Of a stretch of 64,000 bases of DNA, positions 15,544 to 24,586 are shown piece after piece. The position numbers and the translations under genes are program-made. Position 1 is the stretch's first letter; each line of letters starts with the position of its first letter. The notes beneath the pieces were generated by a model. It saw nothing but the letters and a program-made list of their open reading frames with translations. It had not been told where the DNA came from and made no database searches. The DNA comes from Shewanella khirikhana (GTDB lineage Bacteria; Pseudomonadota; Gammaproteobacteria; Enterobacterales; Shewanellaceae): the NCBI RefSeq assembly GCF_003957745.1, contig NZ_CP020373.1, positions 248,001 to 312,000 on the forward strand, read 5' to 3'.

Positions 15544-17343
15544 TCAGATTGCTTGGGTGGCCTGTTTAAGCCAGGCCAGCTCATCTCCGGACATCAGCGG
15601 CGACAGGGTGGCGTACACCTTCGCGTGATAATCGTTGAGCCAGCTGACTTCCTCTGCGCTCAGCAGCGCCTTCTCGATAAGGCGGGTGTCGATAGGAATA
15701 AGCGTCAGCGCATCAAACTCATAGGTTTCACGCTCGGCACCTTTAAGGGCGTCACAGTGACGCACCACAATCAGGTTTTCGATACGGATGCCAAAGCCAT
15801 CGGCGCGGTAGTAACCCGGCTCGTTTGAGACCACCATGCCCGGCAGCAGGGCCACGCCATTGCTGTTTTTGGCGATGCGCTGTGGCCCTTCGTGCACACT
15901 GAGGAAATGGCCCACACCATGGCCGGTGCCGTGGTCATAATCGAAGCCATGCTGCCACAGATACTGGCGGGCAAAGGCGTCCAGCTGTTGGCCGGTGGTG
16001 CCCTTGGGGAAGCGAGCCTTATCCAGTGCGATATGGCCTTTGAGCACCAGGGTCACCATCTTTTTGTGCTCGTCTGTCACTTCGCCAATGGCGAGTGTAC
16101 GGGTCACGTCTGTGGTGCCGTCCAGATACTGGGCGCCTGAGTCCACCAGATAGATGCTGTTCATGGTGAGCCTGGCTGGGGTGCCATTGTTGTGGTTGTA
16201 ATGGCACATGGCTGCGTTGGCGCCAGCGGCGGAAATGGTGTCGAAACTGGGCTCGCGGTAGAGTGGATCTTCGAGGCGGAAGCTTTCGAGCTTATCGGCA
16301 AGCTCGCCTTCATCATACAGACGACCGCCAGCCACTTCGGCGTCGAGCCAGGCGAGGAAGCGGCTTACGGCCACGCCATCGCGAATATGGCATTCGCGCA
16401 TGCCTTTAAGCTCAGAATCGTTTTTGGCGGCCTTGGGCAGCGCAGCCACATCGAGTACAGCAAGCAGCTTGGCACCGGCGTCGCGGGCAATCAACTGGCC
16501 CCAGGCGTTGCTGCTGGCCGGGTCGGCCAATAATTTTTTACCGCCCAGCGCCTTGAGTTCGGCTTCAAGATTGGCCTCTGCGGCCACTGTAACGCCTTCG
16601 CCCACGTGCTGATGGAAACCATCCGGAATTTTGGCGGTATCAACAAAGAGCTGCATCCGGCCATCCTGCCACAGGAGCGCCGAGCCCAGCACCACCGGCA
16701 AGCGGGGCACGTCGAAGCCGCGAATGTTCAAAAGCCAGCTGATGGAGTCGAGCGCTGTGATAAGCGCGAGATCGCCGCCGGCCTTTTTCACCAGCACGCC
16801 TATTTCGCGGCGCTTCTCCAGGCTGGTCTTACCCGCAGAAGCATCGGAAAACAGCATCACTTGCTTGGCCTCGGGGATGGGGCGTTGCTGCCAGTGTTTA
16901 TCGACTGGATTTTCGCTGACGGCCACAAGCTCGATACCGGCTTTTTCCAGCACGGCTTTGGCCTGCTCATACCAGGCGAGGGTATGCATGCGGGCATCGA
17001 AACCCACCCGGGCGCCTTCGCCCAAGGTCTCGGCCAGATACTGTGGCTGCGGAGTATCGGTCAGGCTTTCATAGGCATACAGGCTCTGGGCAACCTGATC
17101 GCGCACCTGCACAGTGTAGCGGCCATCCACAAAAATCGCGGCAGTGTCTTTCATCACAATCGCCATGCCAGCCGAACCGGTAAAGCCGGTGGCCCATAGC
17201 AGGCGCTCGTTATGCTCGGGGACATACTCACCCAAATATTCGTCGGCGCGGGGAATGATAAAAGCATCGAGGCGCGAAGCGGCCATTTCGGTGCGAATGG
17301 CATCGAGGCGCTTGGCAATTTCGGTTGTTGGGATGGCTGACAT
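15544..17343 (-). CDS. Aminopeptidase P family protein (M24B, three-domain form)
   Basis: Metalloaminopeptidase of 599 residues that removes N-terminal residues preceding proline. This is the long, three-domain cytosolic form (about 600 residues) with two creatinase-like N-terminal domains (1-~310) and a C-terminal pita-bread domain. Metal ligands are visible: Asp in YLVDSGAQYLDGTTDVTRT, His in YDHGTGHGVGHFLSVHE, Glu in VVSNEPGYY and the final Glu in IRIENLIVV. AGG seven bases before the start supports the annotated ATG. Divergent from the MFS gene. No anomaly seen. Confidence 0.93.
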   Translation of the reverse strand: MSAIPTTEIAKRLDAIRTEMAASRLDAFIIPRADEYLGEYVPEHNERLLWATGFTGSAGMAIVMKDTAAIFVDGRYTVQVRDQVAQSLYAYESLTDTPQPQYLAETLGEGARVGFDARMHTLAWYEQAKAVLEKAGIELVAVSENPVDKHWQQRPIPEAKQVMLFSDASAGKTSLEKRREIGVLVKKAGGDLALITALDSISWLLNIRGFDVPRLPVVLGSALLWQDGRMQLFVDTAKIPDGFHQHVGEGVTVAAEANLEAELKALGGKKLLADPASSNAWGQLIARDAGAKLLAVLDVAALPKAAKNDSELKGMRECHIRDGVAVSRFLAWLDAEVAGGRLYDEGELADKLESFRLEDPLYREPSFDTISAAGANAAMCHYNHNNGTPARLTMNSIYLVDSGAQYLDGTTDVTRTLAIGEVTDEHKKMVTLVLKGHIALDKARFPKGTTGQQLDAFARQYLWQHGFDYDHGTGHGVGHFLSVHEGPQRIAKNSNGVALLPGMVVSNEPGYYRADGFGIRIENLIVVRHCDALKGAERETYEFDALTLIPIDTRLIEKALLSAEEVSWLNDYHAKVYATLSPLMSGDELAWLKQATQAI

Positions 17344-17548
17344 GGGAGACCTTTTTGTTTGACTGCTTGTGAGTTGCCCACAGGCTTCGGCCGGGGCTTA
17401 TAGATATGCAGGGATTATCGCAACCGATGTTGACGGCTGCAACCAAGGCGAACGTGAAAAGTATTGAGACTGTCTATGGCTATTGACTCTCCACTTGGAG
17501 GAGTGTTTATGCTGTGTGGTCTTTTTGTTGCTGCTTTTTGGAGAATCC

Positions 17549-18742
17549 ATGCCGCTAAACGTTTGGCTGCTGACGCTGGCCCAGGCGCTGGCCATGAGCG
17601 CCACCCCTATTATGGTGCTGCTGGGGGGCCTGGTGGGTGCCAAAATCGCGCCTTCAGCGGAGCTTGCCACCGCGCCCATCGCCATGATGATTGTGGGGCT
17701 GGCGGCGTCGGTTATCCCGGTGGGGCTGATTGGTCGCAGGTATGGTCGCAGGCGGGTGTTTCTGCTCGGCAGTGTGCTCGGCGCGATTGCCGGGCTTGCC
17801 GCCGCGGCCGGGGTACATCAGCAGAATTTTGCGCTCTTTTGTTTAGGGGCGCTGTTTTTGGGGTCGGCAGGGGCAGTGGTGCAGCAATACCGTTTTGCCG
17901 CCATGGAGGCGGTGTCACCTGAGCTTGCGCCCAAAGCGGCATCGCGGGTGCTGCTTGGTGGTCTGGTGGCGGCCTTCCTCGGGCCTGAGCTTGCGGTGCT
18001 GGGGGCCGAGTTGGTGCAAGGCTCCTATGCCGGAGCCTTCCTCTTATTGTCCTGTGTGTCGCTGGCAGCAGGGGGCGTGCTGCTTGCCTACCGTAATGAA
18101 TCCCAGTGGCAAGCCAGCGGCCTGGCGTCTGCCACCGAGGCAGATCGCAGTTTGACTGAGCTGCTTGGGCAGAGCCAGTTATGGGTGGCCCTCGGAGCGG
18201 CCGCGATAGGCTACGGCATGATGAGCCTTATTATGACCGCCACGCCGCTGCATATGCATCATATGGAACACCACTCGCTGGTAGACACCAAGTGGGTTAT
18301 CCAAAGCCATATCGTGGCCATGTATCTGCCGTCGCTGTTCAGTGGCGTGCTGATTGCCCGTTTCGGCCACGGCAATATGATGTTGGCGGGACTGACGGCC
18401 TACGGCGCAACTATCGCCATGGCATTGTCGGGCAGTGAGCTGCTGAACTACTGGACGGCGCTTGTACTGCTCGGTATTGGCTGGAATTTCCTATTCGTTT
18501 CCGGCACCTCGCTGCTGCCGTCCTGTTATCGCGGCGGCGAGAAATTCAGGGTGCAGATGTTTAACGACTTCTCGGTATTCGGTTTTCAGGCGATGGCATC
18601 GCTGGGGGCCGGGGCGCTGCTGACCGGCCTTGGCTGGCAGATATTGCTGGTGGCCTGTCTGCCCTTCATTGGGGTGCAGTTGATGTTGATGGCTTGGTGG
18701 AAACTCAGTAAAAGCAGGGTGTTACAGGGTGATAACAATTGA
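17549..18742 (+). CDS. MFS transporter
   Basis: Twelve-helix major facilitator protein of 397 residues. The ATG at 17549 (MPLNVWLLTLAQAL, GGAGA site directly upstream) is preferred to the ORF extension from 17483, whose first 22 residues have no ribosome site. The motif-A loop between helices 2 and 3 is GLIGRRYGRRRVFLLG. A cluster of His residues (LHMHHMEHHSL) sits in the central or later loop and could bind metal. Substrate unknown. Monocistronic between divergent M24 and a ROK kinase gene 84 bases downstream. Confidence 0.85.
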   Translation: MPLNVWLLTLAQALAMSATPIMVLLGGLVGAKIAPSAELATAPIAMMIVGLAASVIPVGLIGRRYGRRRVFLLGSVLGAIAGLAAAAGVHQQNFALFCLGALFLGSAGAVVQQYRFAAMEAVSPELAPKAASRVLLGGLVAAFLGPELAVLGAELVQGSYAGAFLLLSCVSLAAGGVLLAYRNESQWQASGLASATEADRSLTELLGQSQLWVALGAAAIGYGMMSLIMTATPLHMHHMEHHSLVDTKWVIQSHIVAMYLPSLFSGVLIARFGHGNMMLAGLTAYGATIAMALSGSELLNYWTALVLLGIGWNFLFVSGTSLLPSCYRGGEKFRVQMFNDFSVFGFQAMASLGAGALLTGLGWQILLVACLPFIGVQLMLMAWWKLSKSRVLQGDNN

Positions 18743-18826
18743 TTTATTCAATCTCCTTACCCACAACACTGTGTTAAACTTCACTATCCCTGCTCGGGGT
18801 CAGAGCAGGGCGTATCAGTGGAGTAA

Positions 18827-19609
18827 ATGATGCAAAGGTTAACACTCGATGTGGGGGGAACCAACGGCCTGTTTGAACTCAGGCACGAAGGTCACACAGA
18901 ACAATACAAATTCCCCACCGGTGATGGTTTCTCAATCCGTGATTTGAACGAGCAGATCCAGGCGTTCGAGCAGGACTTTGGCCTTGGCAATTATCGCCTC
19001 GCCATTGCCGTGCCCGGTCTGGTGCGGGACAACCGCCTGGTCACCTGCAAGTCGCTGCCCGGGCTGACCGGGCTGAATCCATCACACATCCAATGCAGTG
19101 GTGAGCTCGCCTTTATCGTCAACGATATGGACGCGGGTATACAAGCCATTGCCGATCCCCGTCACGACTGCGAAGTGCTGGTGATGTGCGGCGCCGGGCT
19201 GGGCATGGCGATTGCCATGAACGGCCGGGTATTCAGCGGCGCCAGCGGCTTTGCAGGCGAATTGGGACACTGCCGGATCATGACGGAAGGCGGTGAATTT
19301 TCCCTTGAGCAGCTGGCATCGGCCGAACTGCTGCGTGGCCGCAAACAGGCACCTGCCGATGAACTCAACCAGGGCGGTATGTACCTGGGTATGGGGCTGG
19401 CGTGGGTGGTCAACCTGTTCAATCCCAACCGGATTTGGCTGGCGGGCAGCATGATGAACAGTGCCGATTTCTACAAGGGCTGTATGAGCAGCCTGCGGGA
19501 TATGGCATTGGGCGCGCCCATGGCCAACTGCCAGGTGCACAGGGTGGATGATATGGAAACCCTGGTGTGCCGCGGATTGGCCGCCATGCTGGATAAGCAG
19601 GAAAGCTAA
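18827..19609 (+). CDS. ROK-family sugar kinase-like protein lacking the zinc motif
   Basis: Protein of 260 residues with the ROK ATPase fold: phosphate-1 motif LTLDVGGTNGLFEL at the N-terminus, catalytic-Asp region in FIVNDMDAGIQAIAD, phosphate-2 motif VLVMCGAGLGMAIAMNG and the GASGFAGELGHCRI segment where the sugar-binding E-x-G-H is kept. The hallmark CxCGxxGCxE zinc signature is missing and the protein is ~40 residues shorter than typical ROK kinases, so it may resemble bacterial glucokinases (Glk) as much as ROK. A hexokinase-type sugar kinase is likely; the sugar is not identifiable. It stands alone, ending at a terminator shared with the ankyrin gene. Confidence 0.75.
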   Translation: MMQRLTLDVGGTNGLFELRHEGHTEQYKFPTGDGFSIRDLNEQIQAFEQDFGLGNYRLAIAVPGLVRDNRLVTCKSLPGLTGLNPSHIQCSGELAFIVNDMDAGIQAIADPRHDCEVLVMCGAGLGMAIAMNGRVFSGASGFAGELGHCRIMTEGGEFSLEQLASAELLRGRKQAPADELNQGGMYLGMGLAWVVNLFNPNRIWLAGSMMNSADFYKGCMSSLRDMALGAPMANCQVHRVDDMETLVCRGLAAMLDKQES

Positions 19610-19614
19610 AGTGA

Positions 19615-19645
19615 GAAAAAACGCCGCAATCGCGGCGTTTTTTTA
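19615..19645. terminator. Bidirectional terminator between ROK kinase and ankyrin gene
   Basis: ACGCCGC/GCGGCGT stem (19621-19638), A-run before, seven T after. It overlaps the stop codon of the ankyrin gene. Confidence 0.88.
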
Positions 19646-22384
19646 TGCCTGCAGCCGGGGCGGCTCCAGCGGCAGATCCTGGCGCTCGTCATCCCAGCTG
19701 GCCATAAAGCGAATTTCATCTTCGTCGCGGCTGAAGTTGCCAAGGGGCGACAGCAGGTTTGGCCGTCGTGCTTCTTCCTGTGCCCTGTGTTTGAGGCCAA
19801 CTATCAGGCTCACCAGCCACCAGCCAAACACCCCAAGGCCGGTGTACAGCAGCCAATCGGGGGCGAAATACCAGATAAGTGCCATCAGCACAGAACCCGG
19901 CAGCAGGTACCAGAGGCTCACGTGGCCAAGGCCGAGGGTGAGTTTATGCAGCCGATACCAAAAACCTCTTGGTTTCAAGGCGTTGATATCAATCAGTGGT
20001 GATGGGATCCCCAGGGCCTCATAGTGGTCGAAGGCGCTCTTGCCGCTTTTATCCAGCACGCCAATATCCACACTGCGGGCCAGCAGCGAGGCAGCGCCCT
20101 TGTGGTTGAGCATCAGCACCGCGCTCATCAGCGGCGTCTGGCCTTCGCGGTTGAGGGCGTCGGCATCACAACCGGCATCCAGCAACAAGGGGCAAAGATC
20201 CTCATCGTGCATCGCACCCATGCGGGCTGCGAGGTGCAGCGGGGTGTCTTTGTCATGCTCGCTCGGCATATCCAGCGACAAGCCCGCCGACAGCAGAGTT
20301 GGGATGAGTTCGCCATGGCCACGATAACAGGCGGTGTGCAGTAAGGATTCTCCCTCAAACCAGCTGTGTGGATCGGCGCCCTCCGCCAGCAGGTATTCGG
20401 TCAGGGCCAAATGGCCATTGGCCACCGCAAAATAGAGCGCGGTGGCGCCATCTTTGTCGCGGGCATTGAGGCGGGCCTTGTGGCTGACCAACAGCCGCGC
20501 CAGGGTGACATCCCCCAAATAGGCCGCCCAGCTCAGCAGCGCCTGACGTCCCTGTGGTCTTAAGGGCTCGCGCAGTGCATCGGCTTCCTGACGTAAACGG
20601 CTCAGTGGGCCCAATAACACCTCGAGGCTGCGATGGCTGCCGGTGGCCTTGAGCCTGGGCACCCTGAGCAGATCGCGAGTGCTGGCACCGGCATCGAGCA
20701 GCATACGGCAGATGTCGGTGTTGCCGCTTATCACCGCCATTGCCAGTGCCGTGTTGCCCTCATGGTTGGCGTGGTTGAGGCTTTGCGCCTTGCCCACCAA
20801 AAAGGCGACTATCTCGCGGGCGCCGTGGCGACAGGCGTGAATCAGCAGGGTATCGCCCTGATGATTGATGATGCGTTTGTCTCTGAGCCTTAGCCAGCTG
20901 CGCTCGAACGCGGCGGTGTCGCCAAGGGCAATCACCAGCCAGATATGCTCGCTCACCGGCAGCTCAAACAGCGCATCGTGAAAGACCTGATGCAGCTCGT
21001 CATCCTTGGGACGCAGCCGCAGCATGGCTTCAAATACGGTTTCGCCATCGAAATTGGTTTCGGCGGGGTTTTCTCCCGAGGCCAGCAGCATCCGCGCGGC
21101 CATGGGGCTTAACTCTTCCAGATAGTCGTGCAGCAGCGGCGTGCGGTAGCGAAACGGCTTATTAGCCTTCAGCAGAATCGATAGGTTATTCAGTGCGTTG
21201 TGATGAATTGCCGTGCCAATCGCCCGGTTGTGGTCGAAGTGCTGGATGCGGCGGGTGATGATGGAGATAAGCCGGCTCGCTCTGTCGTCTGCCACCAGAT
21301 ATTCCACCAGATCGGCGCAGCAATCATCGATATTCAGCCCCAGAGATTCTGACTTGAGCAGCAAATAGGCCACCAGCCGGAAAGCGCCACTGGACGCCGC
21401 ACCCTGCAGCAGTTCCACCATGTCATCGCCATGGCCGCCAAACTCCAGTCCGAGCGACTCCAGATGTTTAAAGCCCACCAGATTGTCGACCTGGGCACAA
21501 ATGCCCGCCAGCACCATCAGCTGATCGTGATTGAGCACCAGCGTCGACAGCAGTCGCTCCAGCACGGGTTTATCGTGATGACGGATGGCGCGCTTGATTT
21601 GCTGCTCAACATTGCCGTCGCGGTAGGCCGCTTCCGGGCGTAAATAGGGAAAACCCTGACGATGCAGGCTGCCCGCCAGTTCATAGTCGAGGGCAAAGCT
21701 GTGCCATAAAATCGAGCCGCCATCGTCCAGGCGCCGCGCCTTGTCCCAGCCGGCATCGATTAACGCCTGAATAAAGGGAGCCAGCTTTTTGTCGGCCAGG
21801 GCAAACAGGTGGGCCATTAAATCCTGTCCCTGACGGTCGCGCTCTTCCCGGTCGGCGCCGCGGCGCAGCAGTAGAGTGAATATCTCCAGACTGCGATGCA
21901 AAACGGCGTTGAAAATCAGTGGCTCATCGCCAATGGGGGTATTGGGATTCAGACCCTGGGTCAGCAGCCGCGCCAACTCATCGGCCCTGTGCTCGCGTAT
22001 AAGGGATTCCAGCGTATCTTCAGGTAGATAGCGCGCAAGCAGCGATGCAAGTTCGGCATCCTGCGGCCGGCGGCCGTGAAAGAAAAAACTGTCCTGACTG
22101 GCTTCGAGGGCACCGCAACGGGCGTGAACCTTGATAAATTCCACCCCCAGGGCTTTGGCGGCCCGCATCAGGCGGAAATTGATCCCGGCGTCGCTGGAAA
22201 TATCGAGTCTGAGGTGATTACTGAAGGCTTTGAAATCGTCGAGGGTTTCATGATTGTCGAGCCATTGGGACAGCCCGAGCAGATCCAGAGCCTGCATTGG
22301 CGTCAACGCGTTTACCTGCTGCCTGGCGCGCTCGCCATCAGCTGCTGATAAACACAGGCTGTACCTGAACCAATTGGCCGCCAT
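19643..22384 (-). CDS. Large ankyrin-repeat protein with two C-terminal membrane segments
   Basis: Protein of 913 residues starting at MAANWFRYSL (GAGGGAG site upstream); the 125-residue upstream extension is not protein-like. Ankyrin repeats are clear in at least three blocks: ~135-215 (EPLIFNAVLHRSLEIFTLLLRRGAD), ~520-580 (GDTLLIHACRHGAREIVAFLVG, GNTALAMAVISGNTDICRMLLDAGA) and ~620-790 (ALLSWAAYLGDVTLARLLVSH, GATALYFAVANGHLALTEYLLAEGA, ESLLHTACYRGHGELIPTLLSAG, DTPLHLAARMG). Near the C-terminus two hydrophobic segments (LWYLLPGSVLMALIWYF, LLYTGLGVFGWWLVSLIVG) should anchor it in the inner membrane, with the repeats in the cytoplasm. A protein-protein scaffold role is inferred; no partner gene is adjacent. 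Confidence 0.85.
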   Translation of the reverse strand: MAANWFRYSLCLSAADGERARQQVNALTPMQALDLLGLSQWLDNHETLDDFKAFSNHLRLDISSDAGINFRLMRAAKALGVEFIKVHARCGALEASQDSFFFHGRRPQDAELASLLARYLPEDTLESLIREHRADELARLLTQGLNPNTPIGDEPLIFNAVLHRSLEIFTLLLRRGADREERDRQGQDLMAHLFALADKKLAPFIQALIDAGWDKARRLDDGGSILWHSFALDYELAGSLHRQGFPYLRPEAAYRDGNVEQQIKRAIRHHDKPVLERLLSTLVLNHDQLMVLAGICAQVDNLVGFKHLESLGLEFGGHGDDMVELLQGAASSGAFRLVAYLLLKSESLGLNIDDCCADLVEYLVADDRASRLISIITRRIQHFDHNRAIGTAIHHNALNNLSILLKANKPFRYRTPLLHDYLEELSPMAARMLLASGENPAETNFDGETVFEAMLRLRPKDDELHQVFHDALFELPVSEHIWLVIALGDTAAFERSWLRLRDKRIINHQGDTLLIHACRHGAREIVAFLVGKAQSLNHANHEGNTALAMAVISGNTDICRMLLDAGASTRDLLRVPRLKATGSHRSLEVLLGPLSRLRQEADALREPLRPQGRQALLSWAAYLGDVTLARLLVSHKARLNARDKDGATALYFAVANGHLALTEYLLAEGADPHSWFEGESLLHTACYRGHGELIPTLLSAGLSLDMPSEHDKDTPLHLAARMGAMHDEDLCPLLLDAGCDADALNREGQTPLMSAVLMLNHKGAASLLARSVDIGVLDKSGKSAFDHYEALGIPSPLIDINALKPRGFWYRLHKLTLGLGHVSLWYLLPGSVLMALIWYFAPDWLLYTGLGVFGWWLVSLIVGLKHRAQEEARRPNLLSPLGNFSRDEDEIRFMASWDDERQDLPLEPPRLQA

Positions 22385-22934
22385 GGCTCCCTCTGACACC
22401 TTTTCCCCCGGGGTAACTGCGCAGCGTTTTCGGCCCTGAATGGTCGAACCACGCAACACTGGCGTCACAATACCCACAAGCGCTTCATCTGGCAATCGAA
22501 ATTGGCCCCTGAACGGGGCTGGATTGCCCTGCGTGATCTCCGGCGCCGATTTATCGCACAAAAGCCCCGTTTGGGGTGGCAGGGATTGCCTGAATCCTCT
22601 GCTTTGTGGCTTATCGCAAGCCTCTGTGAAGGCAGCGATTAGCAGTTCGTTGGTACCGGATTGTCGCCGCTTGTCAGGGTTAACAAATCGTGACCCTGTT
22701 GACCTTTTAGCAGCTTGCGCAGCGCTGTGCCAGCAGACGGCGATGGATATGTGAGCCACTCAGGTGAAATCTGACCGAAAATCATACCTCAAGGTGATAA
22801 TCTCCAGCGGCTGACACCCAAAATCGGCCTTGATGAAATGAATTCTGATTCACTGTTTGTATACTTTATGCTAAAAAGGCGGCAATCAGGAAGCGCGACC
22901 AGCGGCCTTTCGTAACGCTAACAAGAGGTGAAGT
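22385..22934. other. 550-bp intergenic region between divergent ankyrin and M24 genes
   Basis: ORFs here have no codon or ribosome-site support. Two short related hairpins, GCCCC-tgaac-GGGGC near 22505-22519 and GCCCC-gttt-GGGGT near 22564-22576, lie about 60 bases apart. A TATACT -10-like hexamer at 22860-22865 could serve the M24 gene, which has an AGAGGTGAAG ribosome site. No RNA gene recognised. Confidence 0.4.
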
Positions 22935-24152
22935 ATGACCATAGGTGTAGGCGGGTTAACCGCAGAGCAGGCACTGGCCAGGCTCAGTGACATGACCCAC
23001 GGGGTTGAGCCCATCGCGGTGGCAGAGTTCCAGGAGCGTATCAACAAGGCGCAGGGCTTGATGAAGTCGCTGGGTTTGGATGCGGTTTACCTCAATGCAG
23101 GCACCAATCTTTACTACTTCACCGGCACCCGCTGGTACGCCAGCGAACGCATGGTGGGTGCCATTCTGCCCGCCGAAGGGGCGCTGGAATACATAGCGCC
23201 GGCCTTTGAGCTCGATACCCTCAAAGGCTACATGGCCATAAAGGGTGAGGTAAACACCTGGCATGAGGATGAAAGCCCATATCAGCTGTTTGGCGCAGTG
23301 CTTGCGCGCCTCGGTCTCACGCAGGGCAGGGTGGGCATGGATGAGTCGGCGGCCTTTTTTATCAGCGAAGGCATTCGTGATGCCAACCCGGAACTTAAGG
23401 TCGTCAGTGCCAAGGGCGTGACTGCCGGATGCCGGATGCAAAAATCCGCCACTGAGCTTGCGCTGATGCAGCGTGCCAAGGACATGACCCTGGAAGTGCA
23501 CAAGGCGGCTGCGGCCATGCTGCGCCCCGGCATTAGCGTTGGTGAAGTGGAAGCCTTTATCGATGCCGCGCACCGCAAGGTTGGGGCGGCGGCGGGCTCT
23601 TATTTCTGCATCGTACTTTTTGGCGAAGACACCGCCTATCCCCATGGCGTTAAGGATCCCAAAGCGCTGGCTGAGGGCGATACCGTGCTGATTGACACCG
23701 GCTGTCAGCTCTATGGTTACAACTCAGATATCACCCGCACCTATGTCTATGGCACCCCAAGTGCGCGTCAGCGTGAGCTGTGGAACCTGGAAAAGCAGGT
23801 GCAGGCAGCGGCTTTTGAAGCAGCAAGATTGGGCGCGCCCTGTGGCAGCGTCGATAAGGCCGCCCGCAGTGTGCTCGAGGCCGCAGGCTTTGGCCCCGGC
23901 TACGCCGTGCCGGGTCTGCCACACCGCACCGGCCATGGCATAGGGCTGGATATTCACGAATGGCCTTATCTGGTGGCAAACGACACCACGCCGCTGGCGC
24001 CGGGCATGTGTTTTTCCAACGAGCCCATGTTGTGTGTGCCGGGGGAATTTGGGGTGCGCCACGAGGATCACTTCTATATGACGGCGTTGGGGCCAAAGTG
24101 GTTTACTCAGCCTTCTTACTCCATTGATGACCCGTTCGGACTCGAGGTCTGA
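22935..24152 (+). CDS. M24 family metallopeptidase (Xaa-Pro dipeptidase-like)
   Basis: Protein of 405 residues with a creatinase N-domain (~30-170) and a pita-bread catalytic domain (~180-400). Five metal ligands are visible: Asp in VLIDTGCQLYGYNSDITRTY (two Asp), His in LPHRTGHGIGLDIHEW, Glu in CFSNEPMLCV and Glu in GVRHEDHFYM. It probably releases N-terminal residues from Xaa-Pro dipeptides or short peptides. Distinct from the three-domain aminopeptidase P at 15.5 kb. Monocistronic. Confidence 0.9.
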   Translation: MTIGVGGLTAEQALARLSDMTHGVEPIAVAEFQERINKAQGLMKSLGLDAVYLNAGTNLYYFTGTRWYASERMVGAILPAEGALEYIAPAFELDTLKGYMAIKGEVNTWHEDESPYQLFGAVLARLGLTQGRVGMDESAAFFISEGIRDANPELKVVSAKGVTAGCRMQKSATELALMQRAKDMTLEVHKAAAAMLRPGISVGEVEAFIDAAHRKVGAAAGSYFCIVLFGEDTAYPHGVKDPKALAEGDTVLIDTGCQLYGYNSDITRTYVYGTPSARQRELWNLEKQVQAAAFEAARLGAPCGSVDKAARSVLEAAGFGPGYAVPGLPHRTGHGIGLDIHEWPYLVANDTTPLAPGMCFSNEPMLCVPGEFGVRHEDHFYMTALGPKWFTQPSYSIDDPFGLEV

Positions 24153-24162
24153 CCAGTTATGC

Positions 24163-24193
24163 GGTGCGGCGCCAATCGGCGCCGTTTGTTTTT
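24163..24193 (+). terminator. Terminator after M24 peptidase gene
   Basis: GGCGCC-AATC-GGCGCC stem (24168-24183) followed by GTTTGTTTTT. Confidence 0.85.
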
Positions 24194-24373
24194 AAGCTTA
24201 TGAATAAAATCGATATTATTTAAAGCTTTCACTCCAACCTATATCCACTTTCCGCTGAATTTCACCAAAACAGATAGCGTTCTGTAAATAAGTTGTTGCC
24301 GCCTTAAAAATAATTAGCCTATGCTGAATTATGAATGACAACGTTGTCATTTGGTTCTGCCAAATAGTCATTT

Positions 24374-24472
24374 GTGAAAAAGGCAAACCGGTCGAAAGGC
24401 CGGGACGCAAAGCCACCGGTCTAAGGGCGCTCTGTAAAGACAGAGGCTACGACAGCGGGGATACCACAGGAT
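24374..24472 (+). ncRNA. Cyclic-di-GMP-I (GEMM) riboswitch upstream of GH18 chitinase
   Basis: Contains the class-defining parts of the GEMM-I aptamer: the GCAAACCGG start, a GAAA tetraloop closing GGTC/GGCC, the near-invariant GGGACGCAAAGCC core, ACCGGTCTAAGG, a second arm CTCTGT/ACAGAG and the closing CTACGACAGC. The chitinase start codon lies about 115 bases downstream. The following segment has two hairpins, GGGTG/CACCC (24485-24502) and AAGGC/GCCTT (24534-24548), without a clear T-run, so control may be by processing or translation rather than simple termination; whether ligand turns expression on or off cannot be read. GEMM control of chitinases and chitin-binding proteins is known in Vibrio and Shewanella relatives. 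Confidence 0.93.
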
Positions 24473-24586
24473 GATGTCTTAAGCGGGTGTTTGGTCGCAC
24501 CCCATGCTTGTTGTCGGCATCTGCCGTTCCTGAAGGCGCTTTGCCTTGCCTTATTGAAAAGAATAAAAACCAATAAGGACAAAGAC

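Noticed and set aside
22385..22759. N-terminal extension of the ankyrin protein to 22759
   Set aside because: Residues do not resemble protein, and a good ribosome site precedes MAANWFRYSL at 22384.
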